Of a stretch of DNA of 64,000 bases, positions 42,721-52,930 are shown in pieces. The position numbers were made by a program, and so were the translations under genes. Source of the stretch: Prunella strophiata (taxonomy: Eukaryota > Chordata > Aves > Passeriformes > Prunellidae). The notes beneath the pieces are model-generated. The model worked only from the letters and a program-made list of their open reading frames with translations, was not told where the DNA came from and searched no databases. The stretch spans positions 19,224,310 through 19,288,309 of the forward strand of contig JAZBQD010000015.1 in NCBI GenBank assembly GCA_036583965.1. The letters are read 5' to 3'. Within the stretch, counting starts at the first letter, position 1; every line of letters begins with the position of its first letter.

Positions 42721-44528
42721 CGAGCGAGCGAGCGAGCGAGCGAGCGAGCGAGCGAGCGAGCGAGCGAGCGAGCGAGCGAGCGAGCGAGCGAGCGAGCGAG
42801 CGAGCGAGCGAGCGAGCGAGCGAGCGAGCGAGCGAGCGAGCGAGCGAGCGAGCGAGCGAGCGAGCGAGCGAGCGAGCGAGCGAGCGAGCGAGCGAGCGAG
42901 CGAGCGAGCGAGCGAGCGAGCGAGCGAGCGAGCGAGCGAGCGAGCGAGCGAGCGAGCGAGCGAGCGAGCGAGCGAGCGAGCGAGCGAGCGAGCGAGCGAG
43001 CGAGCGAGCGAGCGAGCGAGCGAGCGAGCGAGCGAGCGAGCGAGCGAGCGAGCGAGCGAGCGAGCGAGCGAGCGAGCGAGCGAGCGAGCGAGCGAGCGAG
43101 CGAGCGAGCGAGCGAGCGAGCGAGCGAGCGAGCGAGCGAGCGAGCGAGCGAGCGAGAGAGCGAGCGAGCGAGCGAGCGAGCGAGAGAGCGAGCGAGCGAG
43201 CGAGCGAGCGAGCGAGCGAGCGAGAGAGCGAGCGAGCGAGAGAGCGAGCGAGCGAGCGAGAGAGCGAGCGAGCGAGAGAGCGAGCGAGCGAGAGAGCGAG
43301 CGAGCGAGCGAGCGAGCGAGAGAGCGAGCGAGCGAGCGAGCGAGAGAGCGAGCGAGCGAGCGAGCGAGAGAGCGAGCGAGCGAGAGAGCGAGCGAGCGAG
43401 AGAGCGAGCGAGCGAGCGAGAGAGCGAGCGAGCGAGCGAGCGAGCGAGCGAGAGAGCGAGCGAGCGAGCGAGCGAGCGAGCGAGCGAGCGAGAGAGCGAG
43501 CGAGCGAGCGAGCGAGAGAGCGAGCGAGCGAGAGAGCGAGCGAGCGAGAGAGCGAGCGAGCGAGCGAGCGAGCGAGCGAGCGAGCGAGAGAGCGAGCGAG
43601 CGAGCGAGAGAGCGAGCGAGCGAGAGAGCGAGCGAGCGAGCGAGCGAGAGAGCGAGCGAGCGAGAGAGCGAGCGAGCGAGAGAGCGAGCGAGCGAGCGAG
43701 CGAGCGAGAGAGCGAGCGAGCGAGCGAGCGAGCGAGCGAGCGAGCGAGCGAGCGAGCGAGCGAGAGAGCGAGCGAGCGAGAGAGCGAGCGAGCGAGAGAG
43801 CGAGCGAGCGAGAGAGCGAGCGAGCGAGCGAGCGAGCGAGAGAGCGAGCGAGCGAGCGAGCGAGCGAGCGAGCGAGAGAGCGAGCGAGCGAGCGAGCGAG
43901 CGAGAGAGCGAGCGAGCGAGCGAGCGAGCGAGCGAGCGAGCGAGCGAGCGAGCGAGCGAGCGAGCGAGCGAGCGAGCGAGCGAGCGAGCGAGAGAGCGAG
44001 CGAGCGAGAGAGCGAGCGAGCGAGCGAGAGAGCGAGCGAGCGAGCGAGCGAGCGAGCGAGCGAGCGAGCGAGCGAGCGAGAGAGCGAGCGAGCGAGCGAG
44101 CGAGAGAGCGAGCGAGCGAGAGAGCGAGCGAGCGAGCGAGCGAGCGAGAGAGCGAGCGAGCGAGCGAGAGAGCGAGCGAGCGAGCGAGCGAGCGAGCGAG
44201 CGAGCGAGCGAGAGAGCGAGCGAGCGAGCGAGCGAGCGAGCGAGCGAGAGAGCGAGCGAGCGAGCGAGAGAGCGAGCGAGCGAGCGAGCGAGCGAGAGAG
44301 CGAGCGAGCGAGCGAGCGAGCGAGCGAGCGAGCGAGCGAGCGAGCGAGCGAGCGAGCGAGCGAGAGAGCGAGCGAGCGAGCGAGCGAGCGAGCGAGCGAG
44401 CGAGCGAGCGAGCGAGCGAGAGAGCGAGCGAGCGAGAGAGCGAGCGAGCGAGCGAGCGAGAGAGCGAGCGAGCGAGCGAGCGAGCGAGAGAGCGAGCGAG
44501 CGAGCGAGCGAGCGAGCGAGCGAGCGAG
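42721..44528. repeat. Giant CGAG tetranucleotide array (452 units)
   Basis: 1808 bp made of 452 four-base units in unbroken register. Units 1-109 (42721-43156) are all CGAG. From 43157 on, about 49 units (hand count) are AGAG and all others CGAG; no other variant was seen. Variants are commonly 4-7 units apart. The tract has one CpG per CGAG unit (about 400 CpGs) and is about three quarters G+C, inside AT-rich, CpG-poor intron. The RIMS2 transcript carries the complement (CTCG). No stop codon can arise from the pure unit, so the visible frames stay open with Arg-Ala-Ser-Glu repeats. That is a property of the repeat, not coding evidence. Confidence 0.98.
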
Positions 44529-44718
44529 CTATCTATCTATCTAGCTATCTATCTATCTATCATCTATATCTATCTATCTATCTATCATCTATCTATCTAT
44601 CTATCTATTATCTATCTATCTATCATCTATATCTATCTATCTATCTATCGATCTATCTATCTATCTATCTATCATCTATCTATCTATCTATTCTATCTAT
44701 CTATCTATCTATCTATCT

Positions 44719-44789
<71 letters not shown>

Positions 44790-44797
44790 CTATCTCT
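44529..44797. repeat. CTAT (GATA) tetranucleotide array
   Basis: About 270 bp of CTAT units starting in the same 4-bp register directly after the last CGAG unit. Unlike the CGAG array it has many slips: TATCATCTA (unit shortened), CTATATCTA, CTAGC, TATCGATC, ATTCTAT and a TATCTCTATCTC end. The opposite strand, which is the RIMS2 sense strand, reads GATA repeats, the motif of the Bkm-type satellites. The longest clean run is at its right part (about 44720-44788). Confidence 0.97.
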
Positions 44798-47700
44798 GTT
44801 GGAAGCACAGACTACCTGTACTGCAATTCTGCTAAAAGATTGATCACACAGTGGGGGAAGAGTCTCAGGCTACCATCTTCTCTTCCAAACATGTGGCCTG
44901 TTTGGCTACAGAGGTTAGACACAATTAACTTCTTTCATCTAACAGTGCAGTTGAAGCAATCATTGAAATACTTTTGAAATAGCTTTAAAAAACCAAACAG
45001 CACATACACATTGAAAATAGATTCTTAGTGTCTGTTATCTTTTCTACTTTTTTTTTTTTATATATATTTTTACCAGAATAAAGACTTTCAAAACCATTAC
45101 TGGCTTCCATCCCTGTGAAGGAGCTTGCAAAGACTGCATTGACATGCTTTTTCTTCAACAAAAATACTGCATTTAACTGTTAATAGCTGCAGTCACAGTG
45201 GAAGGGACATAAAACCTGAAATACTAAAATTACAATTTAATTAAAAACTAAGAAACAAATTCTCATCAGGAATCAGTTTTAAAACCTACAATTAAATTCT
45301 CTAAAGTCTTTTTTTTTACTGAATGAACTAAAACTAGAAAGTAAATTTGAAATGAATCTTTATACCTAACAATGGAAGGGGGACAAAAAGCATTAAGAAC
45401 CTTTAAAAAGAGATAAGGGTTTTATATCTGAAAAAATACATTACTTAAAGCTATACATTGCACTCTGATTCTTGAATTTTTAAGTGCTCTGCAAAATTAC
45501 ATCCCAGCTGAATTTTTCCACTACAAATTTTCCTTTCTTGGTTGTGTCATCTTGTTACTTAATCAGCTCTATTCCTTCTACCATCTTCCAGAATTCACTT
45601 TCTTTTTTCAAATGGGATAACACTGATTCCTTCCAAATACATAGCAAAACTTTGTGACTTGCACATGCTTTTTATTTCCCATCTCTGCCCTCTCTGTCCA
45701 CCCACACATTCAATTTCTTTGTCCACTCCCTCACCCTTTCAAATGACAGATGCTGCAGTGCTTTTCTCCAGCCCTGGCAATTTACCCAATAACCCCTTCA
45801 AGGATACTACAGAAAAGGTGAGTTTCATAGCCTTTCTATTTGGTTGTCTCATCTTCCTCCACACATCAGTAAAAAGCTACCCTCTCTTTTACACAGTTGT
45901 ACATAATTAATCCTTATTTCCTAGTATCTTGGCACTTGTTCCCTATCATGTTTATCATCTCTTATTCAAGACTGAGAGATCAAGTCCTGATCATCAAACC
46001 TTCTCCTCATCCACTTGATATATTTTTAGCAAGCACCTCATATTTTGTCCTCATTGTCTTGAATGCTTGAAAACGGCTCTCCAGAAAGATTCACAAAGAT
46101 ATCTTATTTTCTCTCCTCAAATCTCCCCTCAGCATTCATTCTCTGTTGTCAAGATGTCCCCAACACTGTGTTGTAGGTTGTACCTATCTCCTGTGGAACA
46201 TCTCTTTGCTCTTCTGTGCTTCCCTCTCTGGACTCATTTCATTATTTAGACTCTGTGTGCTTGGAACAGAAGTTGTATTTTTCTACTGTATTTCAACAGT
46301 GAAATCTTGCTCTGTCACTACATTTGCTGTGTATTTATATGGTGAAACAAAACTACTGTGACTATCATAATTAATGCTTGGAATTGATATTTTAAAAAAT
46401 ATTAAGAAGGGATAAAATTTAGGACAGTCTTAAACAGATTACCTTCAATAAAAAGTATTAATGATCAAAGATTATATCTAAGAACCCTTTATTTTGGTCC
46501 CTGAGATTATCAAGGAGATGGAGTAAGAAAAAAAGTCAGTGAACTATACATAATAAATATTCAACAGCAAAGCTGGAGTCACCCTTTGTTTGATAACATT
46601 TATTGCAGAGAAAGAACACAATTATGATTTCCCTAGAGGTCAAGCATATGCCAAAGTTTAGTTTTACAAGGTTTAATTAAGGCAAAATCTGATGCTGCAA
46701 TTATTTATGCCAAAAAAAGAGAAATTGATTTAATGTGCTCCAGTGCTCCAAAAGCTAATGCTTTTTATTGTGCCAAGGTACTCTTTGAAATAGGCATGGG
46801 ATGAATTAGTGATGGATGTCTGTGTTTACAGTCATTGCAACCCACCCATGATCTCAGCAGATTGAAGACCTTAGTGGGACTATTGCCATTACTCCTGAAG
46901 CACATAACCACAGTAACATCAAGAGCTATGAGGGATCCTTAACAAGGTAATTTTTGATGATGGAGTGATTGTGAGCAGCCCCTGCATTCCACAGTGCCCA
47001 GAGGAAAGGTGGCTGCTGTCCAACTACAGATGCACCTCTGAAGTAAAAAAAATGAAAATTCTCATCTGCAATATAACTTTCCTTGATGCCCAAGATCTCA
47101 AGAACTACATGGTAATTTACTACTATTCTATCAAGGAAGAATTGGCCACCTTTGTTCTGCTGGGTCTCTCAAATACCTATTGATATATTTAATTGATGTG
47201 TTTGGTTACTTTTAGTATTTGTGGTGTGTCTGAAAACATTCTTTTTTGGAAGCTGAAGTCATTACCTTATTTTATAAATTTCCAAGTGTGTGTTATTTTA
47301 AAAATTGCCAGAGAAATGAGCAGAAGGCACTGAATTTTCAAAAATGCTGATTTGATCCTGCCTTTGGTCTTGTCCACTGAATACACAAGTCATAATATTT
47401 CAACATGTAAATGGACACAACTATGTGTGTATATAAATGTGTATACATACCCATAGCTTCCCCTATCTAATAATCAATCTGGTTTTTCTGTTTAATTCTT
47501 ACCCTAGAAAAATCTTCAGATAATGCTAAAAATGAGCACTAACTCTACCATAGTAAAGGAAGGTGAACATAAACTTTTCTCTTTATTCACAACTTGCATA
47601 CTAAAAGTGGTCAAAATGTGCAAAGTGGGGAAATAATATTAGAGACTGATTCCCATGAAGGGAGCCAAAATCTAACACAAAAGTCACTACACAACAGTCA

Positions 47701-49225
47701 CTTATAACATCTTGTTTCTTTATGGAAATTCCTGACTTGTGTCACTTCTTCCTGAAGGCAGAGAGCAGCTTGCAGCCAGAAGAACAAGTTGGCTGAGGAA
47801 ACAAGGAGCTGTTTCTCAAAAAGGACTTTACTTTCTATGGGGGACAGCATATTGGCTAAAGACCAGCTTGAGTGAAATCTAGAAACCTGGAACAGAGTCA
47901 TGCTTTTGAAAGGCAGGACTTTCAGATCCATTAGACTGGGAAATTAGTGGGAAATAGAAGAGAAAAAGGTCTTTAAATAATCCTTTCACACACTACCATA
48001 CAACAGGCCCTGGAACACATATGCCAATGCACTCTTAAAGACAGATGGTTCTAAACAACTGGTTTTGCTAAAATCTGAAATGCATGAACATGAGTGAAGG
48101 AATGATGGCACAATAGATAAAGGCAATAGTATGGCAATGTTAGTTCATACCACCCAAGACTGTACACTAGGCATCTTGATTCTTTCTTTGAATTCTCTTT
48201 GTTTTGAGTATGTTATGTATGTGAGCATATACAAATATGCTCATGTATAAGTTTGTAGCAAGGAAAGGAAATGGATTTCCATGGATTGCTCTGTGCTTAC
48301 CCTGATGTATATGAGCACAATATAACAGGAATAAGTTATTTAGAGACAGTACAGAATTTTCAGGCTAAAAGAAAATGTATTTTTTCTGAGATTTTCTGTC
48401 ATTCTTGTGTGACTGAGAATGGGTTCAAGAATATTCATGAAATCTGAAACTCATTTTTTCTAATGAAGAAAGAAGGAATGTTGTATTTGTCTCAATACGA
48501 CATACGTGGATTTTGCAATACAAAAAGTCAGATGTTTACATTGTTTTAAGGATTTGTGGTAAAATGTATAATTCTAGAATATTATCTGATAAAACCAGTG
48601 CCAGTTGTGCAGCAACATTTCTGGATACAACACAGCAGCTGAAGTATGTGACCCTTCCACAATACTGTAATCCTTGACAGTTATTCACATGGAACAAAAA
48701 AAGAAAAAGGAAGACTCTGCTTTATCCACATTGATTGCCAATCAGTATGCACCACAAAGAGGACTGAAAAAAAAAATCCAAATTTTCTTCTTTAGTATGG
48801 CCATAAATATAAGTAAAGATAATTTTGACATGGCTGAGTTTTTACTCAACAAAACATTTTTCCATTAAATAATAATTCAAGTAGGAAATCTAATAGAGAA
48901 ACTTACAATTTCTACTGTTTATTACAGTCAAACCCAAACTTTAGTCTAAACTAATTTAAAAAACAATATGCTGCAGTTGTATGCATATTAATGAGTCAAG
49001 TTGGTGCGCTGCCTCATTTGGTATGCAGAACAAGTTCATTGAAGCTGAGAATGAAACTTGATTAAATATGAAAGTATGATGACTGAAAGCAAAAACAAAC
49101 AAACAAAAAAAAAAAGAGCTGCAGAGAACATAGGCAATAAGCAAGCAAAGGGAACAAAAAGGGAATACAAGTAGGGTGCTGGTACAGGAAAAGAATAGAT
49201 CTATATAAACAGAAATATATTTTAC

Positions 49226-49462
49226 CTGTCATCCTCTTTCCCTTCCTCAGCTTGGTCTTCTTGAGCTTTTTCATCATGCCCTGATTCTTTGATCTCCTCC
49301 TTATCACAGTTCTCTGTCACCTCTTGCCCTTCCTCTTTTTCATTAATTTCTTGCTCTTTTGCTTTTTCCTCCTCCTCTTTTTCTTCCTCCTCAGGAAATA
49401 CTTCATCTTGTTCATCCCCTTCCAACCCTCCCTCTTTTTTCCCCTCTATATCCCTTGTCCTT
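49226..49462 (-). CDS. RIMS2: Probable glutamate-rich cassette exon of RIMS2
   Basis: Open segment of 237 bp (79 x 3) between two recognised RIMS2 exons, same strand. Acceptor: a long T-rich tract, then GACTTCAG ending at 49463. Donor: GACAG, then GTAAAA (49225 downward), weak because +5 is not G. The preceding exon ends in AG. Here A completes AGA (Arg), 78 codons follow, and the final AG takes T from the next exon to make AGT (Ser). Inclusion and skipping therefore both keep the frame. The product starts RRTRDIEGKKEGG, has runs such as EEEEKEEEEK, and ends AEEGKEDD. By hand count it has 28 Glu, 8 Asp, 10 Lys and 3 Arg in 79 residues, so it is strongly acidic, probably helical or disordered, with no known domain. 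The purine-rich codons (GAGGAG, GAAGAA) could also act as splicing enhancers. I do not recall this insert in mammalian RIM2. The alternative is a purine-rich low-complexity tract that is open by chance, but the fit of length, phase and both splice sites argues against that. Confidence 0.75.
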
Positions 49463-50438
49463 CTGAAGTCAACAAAATTGAAAAAGGCATGCAAAAAGAA
49501 AAAAAGAAAAGAATAAATTAAAGTTAGGAGAAGAGCATGCATGAAAAAAAGGAAACTGCAAAAGAAATTAAATCAAAAGTAAAGGATAGGAGCAGACACA
49601 ATGTATGTCATGCTTGCTAGGAGTCCAGCCTACACTAGAGAGCTTTGGAGCATTTTCTTAGTAAGTCCCTATTCAAATAAAACTTAGCATGGCAATACCT
49701 CACATTTAGAAAGAAATGTGTGACAGAAACAATGTAGTCCTAACAATGCTCATATGAGCAGATGCTTAAATTTGTAAATGCTTTCTTTTAAGAGGACAAT
49801 TTTCTGAGAACTACTATAGGTGATGGAGGTGGGTTACACCTTCTAGAAAAATTATCTTTCCTTTGTGCACCAAATGAAACCCAAAGCTCATCTGAGTGCA
49901 CACAGGGTGCAGGCAAAGAAAATGCTGTGTTTTGGTCACAGATACACAATGTACAGCTTGTTGAAGAGCAGCTCAATGATTGTACACCTACAGTTAAATT
50001 GGACCAGTGTAAGTATTAAACAAATGGCATTGGTCTCTGTAAGTATTAAATAATACATCTATAAAAGTTCAGGGTTCTATTTAAAAGAAAAATAAGATGC
50101 CTCTGCTGGCACAAATTTTCGCGTTAAACTGTCTTTTCAGCCATACTAATTATATTTTACAAAATGGTTTTCAGAAAGTGTGTCTAATGCTTGCTGACAG
50201 CATCTGTTTGTTATTTCAGTGTATGTTAGATAATCCAAGACAACAAAACTTGGCTAAAAACAAATTCCATGAAGACTTCAAGAAGCATTAGGTAAAAAAG
50301 ACGTTAAAGCCAGTATTTCGCAAAATCCCCTGCAAATGTCATTCTAGGCGAAATGCTACTGTCAAATACAAATATTGCTAAGTGTTCCATTACTGAAATT
50401 GCTCAGCTATGGCTGACAGTGCAGCTCATCATGCTCAC
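49463..50438 (-). other. RIMS2: RIMS2 short intron, 976 bp
   Basis: Intron between the exon ending at 50439 and the glutamate-rich exon. Donor GTGAGC at 50438-50433. Its 3' end has a long T-rich tract with TTCTTTTCTTTTTTTC and TTTTTGCATGCC before GACTTCAG. No other exon was seen in it. A short direct repeat GTAAGTATTAAA occurs at about 50008 and 50039. Confidence 0.75.
49465..49555 (-). promoter_or_regulatory. Long AG-free zone before cassette-exon acceptor
   Basis: On the minus strand no AG dinucleotide occurs for 91 nt upstream of the acceptor of the glutamate-rich exon. Such AG-exclusion zones span the region from the branch point to the acceptor; ordinary ones are a few tens of nt. The zone contains pyrimidine-rich words of the kind bound by PTB proteins and a TGC motif. 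It suggests a distant branch point and regulated use of the exon (inference). Confidence 0.5.
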
Positions 50439-50611
50439 CTTATTTTCTTGTTTCCCCTGGGGCGCTCTGACTGCACAGACATGTAGCTCGTGCTGCTGAA
50501 GCGGGAAGCGCTGCTGGTGCGCGACACGGCCGAGACGTCGCTGACGTCGCTGTCCGAAGACTTGTTGGAAACATTGTCTGAGCCTCGGTGGGGATCCCGC
50601 CCTGACCGGTA
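50439..50611 (-). CDS. RIMS2: RIMS2 internal exon, Ser-rich C2A-C2B linker
   Basis: Internal coding exon of RIM2, a presynaptic active-zone scaffold that links Rab3 vesicles, Munc13 and calcium channels. Reading the minus strand, a good acceptor (pyrimidine tract, then TGCAG) ends at 50612 and the exon opens in phase 0 with TAC. It codes YRSGRDPHRGSDN near the start, SDVSDVSAVSRTSSASR in the middle and SERPRGNKKI at the end. The donor is strong (AAG, then GTGAGC at 50438-50433). Length is 173 bp: 57 codons plus two bases (AG). The piece SRFSSTSYMSVQSERPRGN fits RIM2 as I remember it; the RIM1 counterpart has SRLSSTSFMSEQ. The region is rich in Ser and basic residues and has no folded domain. 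It belongs to the linker between C2A and C2B, which is known to be alternatively spliced in RIM proteins. The AG-free stretch before the acceptor is about 42 nt, an ordinary length. The start methionine of the surrounding open frame lies in the intron and is not used. Confidence 0.95.
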
Positions 50612-52689
50612 CTGCAAGAGCAAAGGGACAAAGATATGGTGTTGTTGTGACATGCTACCACAGATCAGCTATGGACCTGGTCCCTCCTGCTATCTGAACT
50701 GCCTTTGTCACCACACTGCCTGAACTTTTAAAATGAAGCTTTTCCCCGACACAGAATAGAAGTTATGTCCATTAATTTTACTCTGCTTTGCTATCCTGGT
50801 CCTCAGTTTCAACTTGTACGAAATTTCCAGCATGTCCAAAAGTTTCACAAAGCTTAGAAAAGACATCTAAACCCTCATGGAATATTCTTACCACAACTGT
50901 TTTACCAGTGCAGAAAGGAAAGCAGAGGGATTAGTGACTTGCCTATGATTACTGAGCTCATGAAAGATTAAACAGGAGACAGAATGTGCTGCATGCTATC
51001 TATAAAGTACAAGTCTCTTTTGGGGCCTAGCCTGTTTACAAGAACTTCTAACTGACAAATGTTAATTTTTTTTTCTTTTCTAAGTAAATAGATAAGATTG
51101 TTAACTCAAAAGACAAAGTGATGTTGCAGCTGTGCAAACAAACCTGCATCTTGCTGAACTGCTGGGCTGGGGATTCTGAAAGGATGGGACTGGACTAGAG
51201 GTGATTTGTAGGGAAAATGTACATTTGCCTCAGAAACTAAAAGATTACAAAGGTATTTGAGCTTGTTAGCAGTAATATCAAACATGGAACTGGCAGGTGA
51301 CTGGTGATCAGCAGTAAGCCCATACAACATAGGCAGTGTCGTGCAGCAGTATTCAGGTTAGATCTGAACAAAATATGATGGATATTTGGTTTTGTTACAC
51401 AGTAGTGCTACATTAATGTTAAATCTGTGCCACTCTGCATGGCACTATATGCAAATATAGTAAATAGCAGAAAGGCACTTTTCCTTCTCTTTATATACAG
51501 GCATTCCTGTGTATACAGGAAATCTGATGGGCTGCTACTGGTAATCTTATCAGCAACACAGTACTTCAAGATGAATTGTCAGTGATCACCAGGTGATTCT
51601 TTGGAAATAAGACAGATACAGAAAGATATGAAGAGCAAGCACAGATAGGACTGAAAGAAAACAATGGGAAAAATAATCTACCTAACACACCAGTGGCTTT
51701 TTGAACTCTTGGGGATAACAACATTGTACTCAGCCACGTGGAGAAAATAAATCATAATGCAAAATGGCTGACCTGTGTAGTACTGCAGATGAGAAGAGTG
51801 TCCAGGTTTAGCTGTTAAATTGGTCCCTTTTCTATAGGTTTAGAAAAACTCTCACGAATTACACAGATCATTTGTTTCTGTTCTCTTGCAGGAAATGTTA
51901 CACTGGGAAATATTCTGAAAGACTGTGCAGTATCTAAATAAGATTTCAGATATATCTCAATAGGATTTCAAAATAGCATTTCAGTGCCTTTCCTCAGAAA
52001 TTATTTTTACATGTAGAAATAATAAGTTATTTTTTCTCATTTTAAAACAGGGAAATGAACAAGACAGAAATGCTCATGCAAGTTAGACTGCACATCTGCT
52101 GCAGAGAGTGACCAATCATAGCCATGACTCCACACTTACAAAAATGGTTGCACATTCTACACCAATCTTTATCATTCTTCCTGATCTGTACTAATTTGCC
52201 ATACTTGTGTTCATCAACAACCACTCAAGTCCCTCCCAGCCTTTAAGTCTGAAAGTGAACTCAGCCACCCATAAACTCAGAGTACCTCTGTGATTCCAAT
52301 GTTCAAAAGTTTTAATATCTACTGACCGGTTCTATTGATGTCATTAATGTTTTTGCTTGATGAAGAAGACAATACATTTTATTACTTAGATATTAAATTG
52401 GGAATGCAAAAGCAATGATTAAACAACTGTCCTGATCATCAGAGATAATAGAACATTATACCACAATAAAAGGAGTGTCCTTTTAAAACAGCAGCTACTT
52501 AGGCCCTTCAGAGAAATAAAAAATAATTATGCCTAAAGAATTGTGTATGTATTGAGTCCTATCCCTCCCCCTAACCTCCCCTAGGATGATTCTTCATTTA
52601 AGACAAAGTTATGAATGTGGTTTCTGGTGATTTAGCCTAAAGCTACCAAGACTGGAAAGTAAAGATTGGTGTACTGGGCTACCATCACA

Positions 52690-52930
52690 CACTATGGAAA
52701 AGGCAACCTCAGGTCTGCAGCACTGTCTGAGCCCTGGGCAGATGTCACTGCTGTGCCAAACCCTGTGCTGCCATGGCCACGCTGCCACTGGCTCCCACCA
52801 AGCTAAGGGACAGCCACGACATGATCTCCTGTGTGAGCAGGGGTCCTGCTGCCCACGGGGCTGGGCACAGCCCTGGCATGGCAGAGCTGGCATGGCTCTG
52901 CTTTGGGGAACACAGCACCACGTGTAAGCC
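52690..52930. other. GC-rich block, unknown
   Basis: A GC-rich island of about 240 bp in AT-rich DNA, with CTGCCATGGCCACGCTGCC and GGCATGGCAGAGCTGGCATG words (an internal near-repeat of TGGCATGG). Overlapping open frames exist on both strands and none resembles a known protein or has convincing splice sites. It could be an old repeat or a small regulatory element. Confidence 0.35.

Larger units (their letters stand above)
30655..49225 (-). other. RIMS2: RIMS2 intron, 18.6 kb
   Basis: Intron between the glutamate-rich exon and the exon at 30654 (or, when that exon is skipped, part of a 19.8-kb intron). It holds a CR1 copy and the giant CGAG/CTAT tetranucleotide tract; the rest is AT-rich unique sequence. 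Stretches 30750-34650, 35720-42700 and 44800-49200 show no coding exon that I can recognise. RIM-gamma forms start from an internal promoter in this part of RIM genes, so a gamma first exon could be here, but I cannot point to one. Confidence 0.75.

Noticed and set aside
42633..44977. Two open frames over 700 codons rich in Ser-Glu-Arg-Ala
   Set aside because: They are frames through a 4-bp repeat with no stop codon; both frames give the same tetrapeptide and there is no splice or start context.
49289..49521. Plus-strand Ser/Phe/Leu-rich frames opposite the glutamate-rich exon
   Set aside because: Antisense shadows of a purine-rich coding segment; splice sites and phase support only the minus strand.
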